The notes under the pieces: generated by a model | Database searches by the model: none | What the model was told of the DNA's origin: nothing | What the model saw: only the letters and a program-made list of their open reading frames with translations | Shown: piece after piece, positions 37,094 through 47,006 of the stretch | How positions within the stretch are numbered: position 1 is the first letter of the stretch | How the letters are laid out: each line of letters opens with the position of its first letter | Translations under genes and position numbers: made by a program | DNA from: Bacteroides fragilis | GTDB lineage: Bacteria; Bacteroidota; Bacteroidia; Bacteroidales; Bacteroidaceae | Assembly (NCBI RefSeq): GCF_002849695.1 | Contig: NZ_CP018937.1 | Coordinates: 310,001 to 374,000, forward strand | DNA: 64,000 bases | Direction: 5' to 3'

Positions 37094-38230
37094 TTATTTT
37101 ACCTGATAGCTAAAAATCACCGGATTAGAGTCACTATCCAATGATTCTGTCAATTTATATAGTTTATCGGACATTTTGTTTTTGAAAGACGGATGATTGT
37201 CAACTATAGCTTTGAGGCTGAACAGGGTCGTGGGAGAAACCGTAAAGAATACTCGGTTATTGGCTCCTTCTACCGGTATATATTGGTGCAAGTCTGCTTG
37301 GTATTCCGTATTGTATATCTTATTGTATTTCAATAACTTGTTTTGATTTTTATCAAATACATATATACCGAATAGATTCGTATTGAATAATAAGTATTGG
37401 GGGGCGTCTGTCACGTTAGTCATTAAATATACATATCGGTCCCATGTGAACTTATTAAGTTCGCGGCAGGTGTATTCTTTGTCTTTGGCTGCTTCCGGAA
37501 AGCTTTCATTCATAAAATTGAAGGAGTAGTAAGGACTTATTTTCCCGTCTTCCAGTTGATAGATCGTATCATCGAACTTTCTGGTAAATACAACAGGAGC
37601 TGTTCCGCCCAGTTGATGTCCTCCGATAAAACAATAAGGAGCTATTTCTCGGAGTGGTTTTAATAATTCAGTCTTTTGATCGTTCGGGGCTATTACTGTG
37701 ATGGATGATGTGGATAACTGATTATTAATAAGTGTGGCATTTTCTAAGTATATTATTCCGTTATCAATAGCTATTGAATGATAGTGTCCTGGTAGTTTTG
37801 TAGTTCTGATGAAGTTCCCTTGCAAGTCATAATATATCAGTGAGGTCGGGTCGGCTAAGAATACTAAATTTTCATTTTGCCTGTCTATGGCTATATCCAG
37901 TATACTTCCATATTCTCCTTTACCTACTCCTACACGGTGTATGGTAAATAGATGTTTGCCTTTGTCATTGAAAGCCAACACTTGCTTCATGGATTTATCT
38001 AAAATATAATAGGTGTTTTTCCACTCTATTACCCGATTAATGCGTTTTATCAATGCATTGTCTTTTGTTTCCAGACAGAAGACCTGCGGGTTTTGTAGAA
38101 AAAGAGTGTCATTCACTGATTTTTCTACTGTTTCTAACTCTGCAATCGAGCTTGTTATTTCATTCTGGGTCATACATCCACAGAACATTATCATCAATAG
38201 GAAGCCGGAGAAAAATATCTTTTTTTTCAT
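37094..38230 (-). CDS. 6-bladed beta-propeller lipoprotein (third, divergent)
   Basis: 378 residues from ATG 38230, which opens a lipoprotein signal peptide (KKKIFFSGFLLMIMFCGC). Blade-like repeats (VLAFNDKGKHLFTIHRVGVGKGEYG, YYDLQGNFIRTTKLPG) place it in the same family as the two copies at 24-28 kb, but it is only distantly similar to them. It starts 1 base after the stop codon of the NVEALA-type peptide gene, a tight pairing that repeats the peptide-then-propeller order of the other locus. The function is unknown. Confidence 0.85.
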   Translation of the reverse strand: MKKKIFFSGFLLMIMFCGCMTQNEITSSIAELETVEKSVNDTLFLQNPQVFCLETKDNALIKRINRVIEWKNTYYILDKSMKQVLAFNDKGKHLFTIHRVGVGKGEYGSILDIAIDRQNENLVFLADPTSLIYYDLQGNFIRTTKLPGHYHSIAIDNGIIYLENATLINNQLSTSSITVIAPNDQKTELLKPLREIAPYCFIGGHQLGGTAPVVFTRKFDDTIYQLEDGKISPYYSFNFMNESFPEAAKDKEYTCRELNKFTWDRYVYLMTNVTDAPQYLLFNTNLFGIYVFDKNQNKLLKYNKIYNTEYQADLHQYIPVEGANNRVFFTVSPTTLFSLKAIVDNHPSFKNKMSDKLYKLTESLDSDSNPVIFSYQVK

Positions 38231-38231
38231 A

Positions 38232-38543
38232 TTAAAGAGGTCTTTGACTAATGTCTGCACTAAAATCATATTCGCATGCGATTATACCGCTGCCATAACA
38301 ACTCGTTTCCGTATAAACAAAAATTGTTTCTATAGTTTTGTTTCCGTTTACATCTACTTGATAAACAGGCTCACTTTGGAAAGAGTCCATTATTCTTCTT
38401 TCAGCACCATTATTATAATCAAATTCAGTTTGTGCCAGTGCCTCAATATTGGCTAAAATTATATCCTGCTTTTGGTTTTTAAGATTAAACTCAATTGTAG
38501 TGATTGCGCACAAAGCAGTAGCTGCGATACCGCGTTTTTGCAT
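38232..38543 (-). CDS. NVEALA-family small exported peptide
   Basis: 103 residues. A short hydrophobic leader (ATALCAITTIEFN) ends in ILANIEALAQTEFD, which is the NVEALA signature. The remaining ~60 residues form a mature tail with one close cysteine pair (SCYGSGIIAC). Members of this Bacteroidales family are thought to be secreted but have no known role. It is immediately followed by a beta-propeller lipoprotein gene. Confidence 0.8.
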   Translation of the reverse strand: MQKRGIAATALCAITTIEFNLKNQKQDIILANIEALAQTEFDYNNGAERRIMDSFQSEPVYQVDVNGNKTIETIFVYTETSCYGSGIIACEYDFSADISQRPL

Positions 38544-38668
38544 AGTGTTAACTTTAAAAGATTAATATTATTATCTATGTTGGTAAATATATTAATTTTT
38601 TTATAATAACACTTGCTTTGCTCTTTTTTTATTCGGCTTCTTTTCTCTATTCTTTAAGAATATATCTG

Positions 38669-39583
38669 CTATTTATAAGTATCTAATTGAGAGTGGAGGT
38701 GCGATAGTATTTCTATCTCTTGTTCAGGATGGAACCATTGGATTTCTTTATCCCGCTTAAACCAAGTCATTTGTTTGCGTGAATAGATACGTGAGTTTTG
38801 CTTTATCTTTTCAATGGCAAAAGGTAGTTCCCATTCTCCATCCAGATATTTGAATATCTCTTTATAACCAACAGTATTCAAAGAGTTTAGATTTCGGTGG
38901 GTATATACAGAACGTGCTTCTTCCAGTAAGCCTTCTTCCATCATTTGGTCTACGCGGCGGTTGATACGGTCATACAGTTCGGTACGATCCCGAGTCAATC
39001 CTATTTTCAGAATATGAAAAGGACGTTCTTTTTTTTGTTGGGTGCGGAAGGAGGTATAAGTCTTTCCTGTCATGTAGCAGATTTCCAATGCGTGAATGAC
39101 TCGTTTGGGATTCTTTAAATCTACAATTTTATAATATTCCGGGTCCAGCAATTTCAGTTCGGCACAGAGATTATCCAGTCCTTCTGTTTCGTATTTATGT
39201 AGCAGAAGTTCGCGGGTTTCCGTATCCACGGTCGGTATATCGTCAATACCTTTACAGATGGCATCTACATACATCATAGAACCTCCTGTGAGGAGAACGA
39301 CATCATGCTGTTTGAATAAAAGTTCAAGGAGAGACATTACCTCCGTCTCATATTGGGCGGCACTGTAATAATCGGTGAGTTGCAAAGTACCTACAAAATA
39401 ATGTGGAACCCGTTTTAATTGCTCCGGGGTTGGAGCTGCTGTTCCTATCTTAAGTTCGGCGTATAACTGCCGGGAATCAGACGAAATGATACTCGTCTTG
39501 AAATGTTCTGCTATACGGAGGCTTAACTCCGTTTTTCCTACGCCTGTAGGCCCTATAAGTACGATTAAAGTTTTGGTAGTCAT
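38669..39583 (-). CDS. miaA: tRNA dimethylallyltransferase
   Basis: 304 residues. P-loop [13 protein letters not shown] at the N-terminus, [18 protein letters not shown] with the catalytic region DSRQ, and the C-terminal [20 protein letters not shown] are diagnostic. It transfers a dimethylallyl group to adenosine 37 of tRNAs reading UNN codons. The ATG at 39583 ([11 protein letters not shown]) gives the usual family length; the frame extends 29 codons further upstream without homology. Confidence 0.97.
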   Translation of the reverse strand: MTTKTLIVLIGPTGVGKTELSLRIAEHFKTSIISSDSRQLYAELKIGTAAPTPEQLKRVPHYFVGTLQLTDYYSAAQYETEVMSLLELLFKQHDVVLLTGGSMMYVDAICKGIDDIPTVDTETRELLLHKYETEGLDNLCAELKLLDPEYYKIVDLKNPKRVIHALEICYMTGKTYTSFRTQQKKERPFHILKIGLTRDRTELYDRINRRVDQMMEEGLLEEARSVYTHRNLNSLNTVGYKEIFKYLDGEWELPFAIEKIKQNSRIYSRKQMTWFKRDKEIQWFHPEQEIEILSHLHSQLDTYK

Positions 39584-39606
39584 AACGATTAGTAATGTGA
39601 TAATGT

Positions 39607-39676
39607 GTCCATGTGACAATATGTCGGCTGCTATGCAATATGATAACGTGGTCGGCAGGTGTATTGTCACATGGGC
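39607..39676. repeat. Palindrome between miaA and the upstream gene
   Basis: Arms 39607-39621 and 39662-39676 (CCATGTGACAATA/TATTGTCACATGG) pair with one mismatch. It may end the transcript of the pRiA4b-like gene or be a dispersed repeat. Confidence 0.55.
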
Positions 39677-39683
39677 ATATTAT

Positions 39684-40247
39684 TCAAAATTTATCTTCGT
39701 CGTATGAACCTCCACCACCGGATGCACCATCGTTAACATCAAATCCTTCTGCATCAAAATCTTCCATGTCGAAGTCCTGATCACCATAGAAATTCTCATC
39801 TAAGTCGAGTGAGCCTCCTGCGGCAGCCATCTCTTCGAAATCTACTGTTTGCTTAGGAGCTTCACCTGACTTTTTGGTACATTTGGCACCTTTTATTTCT
39901 TTTCCGGTGATGATTTCGGATAATTCGATAAAGAAACAACGTTCCGTCATGTAGTCGAATACATAGAGCAGTTTTTGTTTTTCGTCTTCAATCAGTTCGT
40001 TGAGGCGGGTTTCTTTCATTATCCAGCTGTCCATTTCCGGATTATTGTCCATTTCCTCCAGAGTAATTTCTTTTTCTTTTTCCCAATCGTCATCGCAGAT
40101 AAAGAAAGAAGTCATCTGGTCATTCGTGTAACCCGCTGCTTTCAAGATAGCTTCGTGAAAATCGAAGAAAGTAGCTTCCGGGTCAATCTGTATCTCTCTG
40201 ACGAAATCGTCAACCTCATCAGATATAATGGTAAATCTGTATATCAT
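39684..40247 (-). CDS. Plasmid pRiA4b ORF-3-like protein
   Basis: 187 residues. The N-terminal two thirds fit the pRiA4b ORF-3 family (MIYRFTI, FFDFHEAILKAAGY, MTSFFICDDDWEKEKEITLEEM, LYVFDYM). The tail from about 150 is strikingly acidic and glycine-rich (DENFYGDQDFDMEDFDAEGF), probably disordered. No function is established. ATG 40247 starts the conserved domain, while the open frame to 40352 runs through the upstream terminator. It stands alone between lpxA and miaA. Confidence 0.8.
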   Translation of the reverse strand: MIYRFTIISDEVDDFVREIQIDPEATFFDFHEAILKAAGYTNDQMTSFFICDDDWEKEKEITLEEMDNNPEMDSWIMKETRLNELIEDEKQKLLYVFDYMTERCFFIELSEIITGKEIKGAKCTKKSGEAPKQTVDFEEMAAAGGSLDLDENFYGDQDFDMEDFDAEGFDVNDGASGGGGSYDEDKF

Positions 40248-40326
40248 AGTTGTTACTGTTTTATTGATGGCGTAAAAGTAATAAAAAACCGAAAGATTGC
40301 AAATAAGATGGCTGGGTTTATTCCAC

Positions 40327-40362
40327 AAAAAAGGAGGATGCTTTCCGGGCATCCTCCTTTTT
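40327..40362 (-). terminator. Terminator after lpxA
   Basis: Arms 40327-40341 and 40349-40362 (AAAAAGGAGGATGC/GCATCCTCCTTTTT) form a strong GC-rich hairpin with A and T runs, 20 bases past the lpxA stop codon. Confidence 0.9.
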
Positions 40363-40381
40363 CTTATTGATTTCTATTTAT

Positions 40382-41149
40382 TTACCTGATGATTCCCCGG
40401 TCCGAGTTACGAATAAAATCAACGATATATTCTATTTCGGGACTGGCGGGTATTTCTGATTCAACCTTTGCAAGGGCGTCCGATGTGTTGAGTCCGCTTT
40501 GGTAAATGATGCGGTATGCATTATGAATATTCTCAATAACTTCATTTGAAAAACCACGACGACGGAGTCCGATGATGTTGATTCCACTATAAGCGATGGG
40601 TTCGCGACCGGCTATGATGTATGGGGGAATATCTTTGCTGAAACGACAACCTCCCTGGATCATCACGTATCCGCCTACCCGGCAAAACTGGTGCATCAAT
40701 ACATTTGCACTGATGATGGCATTATCGTCAATAACGATTTCACCGGCCATTTTGGTAGAATTACCAATGATACAGCCGTTACCGATCAATGCGTCGTGAG
40801 CTACATGGACACCTTCCATCAGCAGGTTGTTATTGCCTACAATGGTTCTGCCTTTGGCAGCTGTACCCCGGTTGATGGTCACATTTTCACGAATCAGGTT
40901 ATTATCACCTATTTCGGCTGTGCTCTCTTCACCCTTGAATTTCAAATCCTGGGGGATTGCTCCGATAACGGCTCCCGGGAAGATTGTATTTCCGTTTCCG
41001 ATACGTGAACCGTACAGGATGTTGGCATTAGCCATAATTTTATTGTTATCTCCGATGACTACATTTCTATCAATGTAAACAAACGGAGCAATCTCTACGT
41101 TTTCACCGATTTTTGCTTCGGGATGAATGTACGCTAAGGGACTTATCAT
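40382..41149 (-). CDS. lpxA: UDP-N-acetylglucosamine acyltransferase
   Basis: 255 residues of left-handed beta-helix hexapeptide repeats (for example IGENVEIAPFVYI, IGNGCIIGNS) plus a helical C-terminus. The catalytic histidine region VHVAHDALIGNG is present. It performs the first acylation in lipid A synthesis. It ends the cluster lpxD-lpxC/fabZ-lpxA, lying 9 bases downstream of lpxC/fabZ, and is followed by a terminator. Confidence 0.97.
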   Translation of the reverse strand: MISPLAYIHPEAKIGENVEIAPFVYIDRNVVIGDNNKIMANANILYGSRIGNGNTIFPGAVIGAIPQDLKFKGEESTAEIGDNNLIRENVTINRGTAAKGRTIVGNNNLLMEGVHVAHDALIGNGCIIGNSTKMAGEIVIDDNAIISANVLMHQFCRVGGYVMIQGGCRFSKDIPPYIIAGREPIAYSGINIIGLRRRGFSNEVIENIHNAYRIIYQSGLNTSDALAKVESEIPASPEIEYIVDFIRNSDRGIIR

Positions 41150-41158
41150 GCTTATAAA

Positions 41159-42544
41159 TTATTTGTTTTTTACTATTTGTGCCATGAATTCGCATTCACA
41201 GACTACTTTTTCGCCAACGAAAGCATAGCCTTTCATCGTCGAGATTCCCCGGCGGATAGGAGCCAACAACTCTACGCGGAAGATCAGGGTGTCACCCGGT
41301 ACTACTTTCTGACGGAACTTCACTCCATCGATTTTCATGAAATAAGTAGAATAACGCTCCGGTTCGTCTACTGAGTTTAAAACGAGTAGTCCGCCGATTT
41401 GGGCCATTGCTTCTATTTGCAATACACCGGGCATTACCGGTTCCTGAGGAAAATGTCCCTGAAAGAAGGGCTCGTTGGAGGTTACGTTTTTAACACCTAC
41501 GATGTAGTTGGCACCAATTTCGATCACCTTATCCACCAACTGGAACGGATAGCGATGAGGAAGTAGCTCACGGATACGGTTTACGTCCATAATCGGAGCT
41601 CGGTTACAGTCATAGGTCGGTGCCTGTATCTCATGCAGGCGGATTTCCTTACGCATCTGACGTGCGAATTTGTTATTGATGGTATGTCCCGGGCGTGTAG
41701 CGATGATTCTTCCTTTAATCGGTTTACCAATCAAAGCAAGGTCTCCGATTACGTCCAGTAACTTATGGCGGGCACACTCGTTGGGCCATACCAACGGTTT
41801 ATGGTTGATATATCCCAGTAGTTTGGCATCCATATGGGGAACACCCATAATATCGGCTAACTTATCATAGTTCTCTTGCGACATTTCGCGTTCGTAAATA
41901 ACGATGGCATTGTCCAGATCGCCTCCTTTGATAAGTCCGGCTGATAACAGAGGTTCGATTTCACGTACAAATACAAAGGTACGGCTGGGGGCGATCTCTT
42001 CTTTGAATTTCTTCATATCCTCCAGTGTTGCAAACTGGTTCGGGATGATGGTCGAATCGTAAGAAACCAGTACGTTCAGGCTGAAATTCTCATCGGGTAA
42101 TACAATGATGGATGAACCTGTCTCCTCGTCACGAAACTCTATTTTTGATTTAATGATATAGAAATCCTTAACAGCATTTTGCTCCTCGGTTCCTACTCTC
42201 TCTATTTCTTGTACATAATATTGTGCACTTCCGTCCAGAATCGGAAATTCCGGTCCGTTAACCTGGATCAGGCAGTTGTCGATGCCCAAAGCATAGAGGG
42301 CTGCCATTCCATGTTCAACTGTGCTTACTTTTACTCCATTTTTTGACAGCACGGTTCCTCTTGTCGTTTCAACTACATTATCAGCTACGGCATCGATAAT
42401 GGGTTGCCCTTCCAGATCCGTGCGCTGTATTTTGTAGCCATGGTTATCCGGGGCAGGGTTAAACGTAACAGTCAGGTCAAGTCCAGTGTGAAGACCTTTT
42501 CCTCTCAGTGAAAAGCTATCTTTCAGAGTTTTTTGTTTCAGCAT
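41159..42544 (-). CDS. lpxC-fabZ: LpxC-FabZ fusion (UDP-3-O-acyl-GlcNAc deacetylase / beta-hydroxyacyl-ACP dehydratase)
   Basis: 461 residues. Residues 1 to ~305 are LpxC, with zinc ligands in VEHGMAALYALGI and HKLLDVIGDLAL, and deacetylate the lipid A precursor. Residues ~318-461 are FabZ, opening with LLPHRYPFQLVDKV and carrying the catalytic His/Glu motifs FFQGHFPQEPVMPG and QIEAMAQ. They dehydrate hydroxyacyl-ACP in fatty acid synthesis. The fusion is known throughout Bacteroidetes and links the two pathways that compete for hydroxyacyl-ACP. It lies 3 bases after lpxD. Confidence 0.97.
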   Translation of the reverse strand: MLKQKTLKDSFSLRGKGLHTGLDLTVTFNPAPDNHGYKIQRTDLEGQPIIDAVADNVVETTRGTVLSKNGVKVSTVEHGMAALYALGIDNCLIQVNGPEFPILDGSAQYYVQEIERVGTEEQNAVKDFYIIKSKIEFRDEETGSSIIVLPDENFSLNVLVSYDSTIIPNQFATLEDMKKFKEEIAPSRTFVFVREIEPLLSAGLIKGGDLDNAIVIYEREMSQENYDKLADIMGVPHMDAKLLGYINHKPLVWPNECARHKLLDVIGDLALIGKPIKGRIIATRPGHTINNKFARQMRKEIRLHEIQAPTYDCNRAPIMDVNRIRELLPHRYPFQLVDKVIEIGANYIVGVKNVTSNEPFFQGHFPQEPVMPGVLQIEAMAQIGGLLVLNSVDEPERYSTYFMKIDGVKFRQKVVPGDTLIFRVELLAPIRRGISTMKGYAFVGEKVVCECEFMAQIVKNK

Positions 42545-42547
42545 TGG

Positions 42548-43588
42548 TTACTTATTTAATTGTTGTTTTAATTCTTCTATTTCTTTGCGGAGATTGCGTA
42601 ATTCGATCTGCATCTCCGGAAGGCTTTTTTGTGCGATGGATGCTTTGAAGTATTGTTTTAGTTCCATAGGAGGAGTTCCGATAAGTTGGCTACCGGATTT
42701 TATATTCCCCGGTACACCCGATTGAGCTCCCAGATTTACTTGGTTGCCTATTTTGAGATGTCCGGCAATACCTACTTGTCCGCCGAACATACACCATTCG
42801 CCTACCTTGGTAGAACCTGCGATACCCACTTGGGCAGCCATTACGGTATGCGAACCTATTTCGTCGTTGTGAGCTATTTGGATCAGATTATCTAATTTCA
42901 CTCCGCTATGAATCACGGTCGCTCCCATGGTTGCGCGGTCTATGCAGGTATTGGCTCCGACTTCTACATTATCTTCAAGAATGACGATACCGATTTGAGG
43001 AATTTTTTCGTATCCTTGCGGGGTAGGAGCGAAACCGAAGCCGTCTGCTCCGATCACACATCCTGCGTGCAGGATACAATTGTTTCCTACCCGGCAATCA
43101 TGATATACTGTTGCATTGGCATATAGGATACAATTACTGCCTATTTTGGCACCACCGCCTACAGTGGCATGCGGATGAATAACCGTATTATCTCCTACTT
43201 CCGCATGGTCGCCTATGCAGGCGAAAGGAGCTATATATACGTCTTTTCCTATTTTAGCGGTTTCCGCTACATAGGCACGTGGGTCGATACCGGTTCTTTT
43301 GGGTTTGCTCATCTCATATAGATTGAGCAGTTTGGCAAGGCTCTCGTAAGCATTGTCTACTTTGATTAATGTTGCTTTTACTTCTTGTTCGGGAGTAAAA
43401 TCTTTGTTCACCAATACAATGCTAGCTTCGGTCTCATATATATAAGGTGTATATTTCGGATTAGAAAGGAAAGAGATAGCGCCCGGTATTCCTTCTTCTA
43501 TCTTTGCGAATGTATGTACAGTAGCGTTTTCGTCACCTATAATTTCCCCTTGGATAAATGCTGCAATTTGCTTAGCCGAGAACTCCAT
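42548..43588 (-). CDS. lpxD: UDP-3-O-(hydroxyacyl)glucosamine N-acyltransferase
   Basis: 346 residues. An N-terminal uridine-binding domain (to ~100) precedes a hexapeptide-repeat beta-helix ([28 protein letters not shown]) with the active-site [10 protein letters not shown] and a C-terminal coiled helix ([14 protein letters not shown]). It adds the second acyl chain in lipid A synthesis. It is the first gene of the lpx cluster, 82 bases downstream of the HD-domain gene. Confidence 0.97.
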   Translation of the reverse strand: MEFSAKQIAAFIQGEIIGDENATVHTFAKIEEGIPGAISFLSNPKYTPYIYETEASIVLVNKDFTPEQEVKATLIKVDNAYESLAKLLNLYEMSKPKRTGIDPRAYVAETAKIGKDVYIAPFACIGDHAEVGDNTVIHPHATVGGGAKIGSNCILYANATVYHDCRVGNNCILHAGCVIGADGFGFAPTPQGYEKIPQIGIVILEDNVEVGANTCIDRATMGATVIHSGVKLDNLIQIAHNDEIGSHTVMAAQVGIAGSTKVGEWCMFGGQVGIAGHLKIGNQVNLGAQSGVPGNIKSGSQLIGTPPMELKQYFKASIAQKSLPEMQIELRNLRKEIEELKQQLNK

Positions 43589-43670
43589 AATCTTACTTTA
43601 AAATTTAATTAGTACGCAAATAACGGACTTTTTTTTTATATATCCTTACTCTTTGATGAATATTTTATAC

Positions 43671-44900
43671 TTATCTATCCCAACGCAAGTAGCAGATATA
43701 GTATTTCTTTACCTTTTTAGAAAGCAATGAAATGTTTAGCATGTCCGATGCTTCTGCAATATTTTTTATTGTTCCGTCTTTGTAAATAATATCAATGCTG
43801 TCATCTGCCGAATCGTACATGTTCTTTTCGATACTGGGGGTAGAGACAAAATAGTCTGCTTCGGAAAGAGTGATGCCTAATTGTTGGCTGATCTGCAAAG
43901 TCAATTCTTTTTTTCGCTCTTCACTGATAGGTTCAGCGCATATCTCAACCTTGAATATGTTACGATTAATCATACCCAGGCTTAATGTTGATAAAACCTT
44001 ATCCGTATGGGTGCTCCATACTTTAAGAGCCGTCCAGATATCATTATCGTCCAACTGAATGAAGTTTTCCAGACAGTCAGGGTTATTGTAAAATACTTCC
44101 GGGTCGATGTGGTTGTACAGGAAGAATTTCAGCGCCGGCGAGGCAAACAGTTCCACTCCTTGCGAAGCCAGTTCCTTGGCACGTAACAGGGCACTGATCA
44201 GCATCCGTTCATAGGCCACTGACGTTTTGTGCAGGTAAACCTGCCAGTACATCAGTCGCCGTGCTGTAAGGAAGTTTTCTATGGAATAGATTCCTTTGGA
44301 CTCCACTACCAGATGGTCGTCTGCTACGTCGAGCATTTTGATGATGCGTGCCGAACCTATATTGCCTTCCGAAACTCCGGTATAGAAACTGTCACGGCGC
44401 AAGTAATCCAGACGGTCCATATCCAGTTGTCCGCTGACTAATTGGTGCAAGAAGCGTTTGGGATATTCGTCTTTGAATATCTGAATGGCTAAACTAAGTT
44501 GTCCGTTCAGCTCCTTGTTCATCCGTTCCATCAGCATCAGGGAGATTTCTTCATGGGATACTCCTTTGACAATGGTGTCTTCAAGAACATGCGAAAAAGG
44601 CCCGTGGCCGATGTCGTGCAGAAGGATGGCTGCCTGTACGGCTTCGGCTTCACTGTCGAATATGAAGTTCCCTTTGGAGGCCAGTTGCGTGATAGCTTCG
44701 CTCATCAGGTGGAAAGCTCCCAGAGAGTGCTGGAACCGGGTGTGCTGTGCACCGGGATAGACTACGGATGAAAGCCCTACTTGCTTGATGCGGTTTAAAC
44801 GCTGCAAAAGGGGATGCCGTACGATGTCGTACAGCAACCCCTTTGGTATGTTGATGAACCCGAATACCGGATCGTTGATTATCTTCCGTTCGTGAGGCAT
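43671..44900 (-). CDS. HD-domain phosphohydrolase
   Basis: 409 residues. The opening motif KIINDPVFGFINIP and the metal site HDIGHGPFSHVLE identify the dNTPase/SAMHD1-like HD family; RFQHSLGAFHLM supplies the first histidine. The substrate is not established; a dNTP triphosphohydrolase role is possible. The start codon overlaps the pyrF stop by one base (TAATG), so the two are translationally coupled. Confidence 0.9.
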   Translation of the reverse strand: MPHERKIINDPVFGFINIPKGLLYDIVRHPLLQRLNRIKQVGLSSVVYPGAQHTRFQHSLGAFHLMSEAITQLASKGNFIFDSEAEAVQAAILLHDIGHGPFSHVLEDTIVKGVSHEEISLMLMERMNKELNGQLSLAIQIFKDEYPKRFLHQLVSGQLDMDRLDYLRRDSFYTGVSEGNIGSARIIKMLDVADDHLVVESKGIYSIENFLTARRLMYWQVYLHKTSVAYERMLISALLRAKELASQGVELFASPALKFFLYNHIDPEVFYNNPDCLENFIQLDDNDIWTALKVWSTHTDKVLSTLSLGMINRNIFKVEICAEPISEERKKELTLQISQQLGITLSEADYFVSTPSIEKNMYDSADDSIDIIYKDGTIKNIAEASDMLNISLLSKKVKKYYICYLRWDR

Positions 44901-45724
44901 TATAAGATAGCTTTCAGCTGTTCTGCCATTTGCTCTTGCACTTCTTTGGCAGCGGCACGGGCGGCAGCGGCAAAATTTTCGGTCTTATCTACATAAATAA
45001 TTCCGCGGGAGGAATTCACAATGAGTCCACAGGTACTGTTCATGCCATATTTGCATACTTCTTCAAGAGAACCTCCCTGAGCGCCGATACCCGGAACCAG
45101 AAGGAAGTGATTGGGGACAATTTTACGGATGTCTTCGAAAGCGCGTCCCTGAGTAGCGCCCACAACATACATCATCTGTTCATCATTGGCCCATTTCTGT
45201 GATTTTTTTAATACTTTCTCGAAAAGGCGTTCGCCGTTGGCATCTTCCGTCAGTTGGAAGTCGTGTGAGCCTTTGTTTGAAGTCAGAGCCAGCAGAATTA
45301 CCCATTTCCCTTCGTAAGATAAGAACGGAGTAACGCTGTCCTCTCCCATATAAGGAGCTACAGTGACAGAGTCGATGTCGAGTTCTTCGAAGAAGGTGCG
45401 GGCGTACATTGCTGAAGTATTTCCGATATCACCGCGTTTGGCGTCAGCAATGATAAACTGGTCGGGATAATTTTCTTTGATGTAATTTACAGTTTTTTCG
45501 AAAGCAATCCATCCTTTTACGCCCATGCTCTCATAGAAAGCCAGATTAGGTTTGTAAGCGATGCAATAGTCTGCTGTTGCATCAACGATTGCTTTATTGA
45601 AAGCGAAGATGGGATCCGGATCATCCAACAGATGATCGGGTATCTTTTTAATATCTGTGTCGAGTCCTACGCAAAGAAATGATTTTTTGCGTTTGATGTT
45701 TTCAAATAATTGTTGCTTGTTCAT
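44900..45724 (-). CDS. pyrF: Orotidine-5'-phosphate decarboxylase
   Basis: 274 residues. The catalytic motif [15 protein letters not shown], preceded by FLCVGLDTD, and the C-terminal [11 protein letters not shown] place it in the long (type 2) PyrF subfamily. It makes UMP, the last step of pyrimidine synthesis. It is 48 bases downstream of prfA and overlaps the HD gene by one base. Confidence 0.97.
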   Translation of the reverse strand: MNKQQLFENIKRKKSFLCVGLDTDIKKIPDHLLDDPDPIFAFNKAIVDATADYCIAYKPNLAFYESMGVKGWIAFEKTVNYIKENYPDQFIIADAKRGDIGNTSAMYARTFFEELDIDSVTVAPYMGEDSVTPFLSYEGKWVILLALTSNKGSHDFQLTEDANGERLFEKVLKKSQKWANDEQMMYVVGATQGRAFEDIRKIVPNHFLLVPGIGAQGGSLEEVCKYGMNSTCGLIVNSSRGIIYVDKTENFAAAARAAAKEVQEQMAEQLKAIL

Positions 45725-45772
45725 CTTTCTTTGTTTACAAATTTACGATTTACGATTGAAGTTGCCTTCTCG

Positions 45773-46885
45773 TTACAATTCACTCTCTTTCAGACGTTCA
45801 GCATTTTCGGCCACAGTCAACTTATCGATGCATTCCTGGATATCTCCGTCCATGAAGGCGGCCAGGTTATAGATGGTATAATTGATGCGATGGTCGGTTA
45901 TACGCCCTTGGGGATAGTTATAAGTACGGATTTTGGCCGAACGGTCGCCCGTCGAAACCATTGTTTTACGTTTGGATGCGATGTCGTCGATATACTTCTG
46001 ATGTTCCTTGTCGTAGATAAACGTACGAAGGCGCGCCAAAGCACGTTCTTTATTTTTAGGCTGGTCGCGGGTTTCAGTACATTCGATCAGGATTTCCTCT
46101 GCTACTCCCGTATTGGGATTCTTCCAGATGTAACGCAAGCGGACACCCGATTCAACCTTGTTTACGTTTTGTCCGCCGGCACCTCCCGAACGGAAAGTAT
46201 CCCATTTGATTTCACCTTCGTTAATCACTACATCAAACTCTTCCGCTTCGGGAAGTACGGCTACCGAAGCTGCCGAGGTATGCACGCGTCCCTGAGTCTC
46301 TGTTGCCGGTACGCGCTGAACACGATGTACACCCGATTCGTATTTTAATGTGCCATATACATTATCGCCGGTAACACTGCAAATGATTTCCTTATATCCG
46401 CCGGCAGCACCTTCATTGGCGCTGGATACTTCCATCTTCCAACCTTTCGTTTCACAAAATTTGGCGTACATCCGGAAAAGATCGCCTGCAAAGATGGCGG
46501 CTTCGTCTCCACCTGTACCTCCGCGAATTTCAAGAATGGCATTTTTGCCGTCCTGAGGATCGGCCGGTACCAGTAACAGTTTGATTTCCTCTTCCAATAC
46601 CGGAAGGCGTTCCTGGCTGTTGTCCATTTCCTCTTTGGCCATTTCTCTCATATCGGTATCCGACTCGTTTGAGAGAATGTCTTTAGCTTCTTCAATGTTG
46701 GCCAGCAGTTGCATGTACTCTTTACGGGCTTTCATCAAATCGTCCAGGTCCTTGTATTCTTTGGTTAATTTTACGTATCGTTTCTGGTCGGCAATCACTG
46801 CCGGGTCGGTAATAAGGGTAGACACCTCTTCGAAACGGGCAACAAGACCATCGAGTTTTTCTAATATACTATTGTTGTCTGCCAT
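45773..46885 (-). CDS. prfA: Peptide chain release factor 1
   Basis: 370 residues. The peptidyl-tRNA hydrolysis motif GGAGGQNVNKVES is present, and the stop-codon reading domain includes RVPATETQGRVHTS. It terminates at UAA and UAG. An N-terminal helical domain of normal length is present. Confidence 0.97.
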   Translation of the reverse strand: MADNNSILEKLDGLVARFEEVSTLITDPAVIADQKRYVKLTKEYKDLDDLMKARKEYMQLLANIEEAKDILSNESDTDMREMAKEEMDNSQERLPVLEEEIKLLLVPADPQDGKNAILEIRGGTGGDEAAIFAGDLFRMYAKFCETKGWKMEVSSANEGAAGGYKEIICSVTGDNVYGTLKYESGVHRVQRVPATETQGRVHTSAASVAVLPEAEEFDVVINEGEIKWDTFRSGGAGGQNVNKVESGVRLRYIWKNPNTGVAEEILIECTETRDQPKNKERALARLRTFIYDKEHQKYIDDIASKRKTMVSTGDRSAKIRTYNYPQGRITDHRINYTIYNLAAFMDGDIQECIDKLTVAENAERLKESEL

Positions 46886-46916
46886 AAATTTAGGAGTTAA
46901 ATGAGCTGCGAATTTA

Positions 46917-46994
46917 ATCCGTCACGGAAGATACAGAGGTTTTTGTAAGTGCGTGTAGTGCCTCTGCAAGCTCTCTGTGTCCTCTGTGATGGAT
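46917..46994. repeat. Imperfect palindrome between purM and prfA
   Basis: Arms 46917-46938 and 46973-46994 (ATCCGTCACGGAAGATACAG and ATCCATCACAGAGGACACAG on opposite strands) differ at about four positions, mostly compatible with G-U pairs. It resembles the palindrome at 19785-19878 in its CACAGAGGACACAGAG core. Confidence 0.65.
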
Positions 46995-47006
46995 CTTGTT
47001 CGTTTT

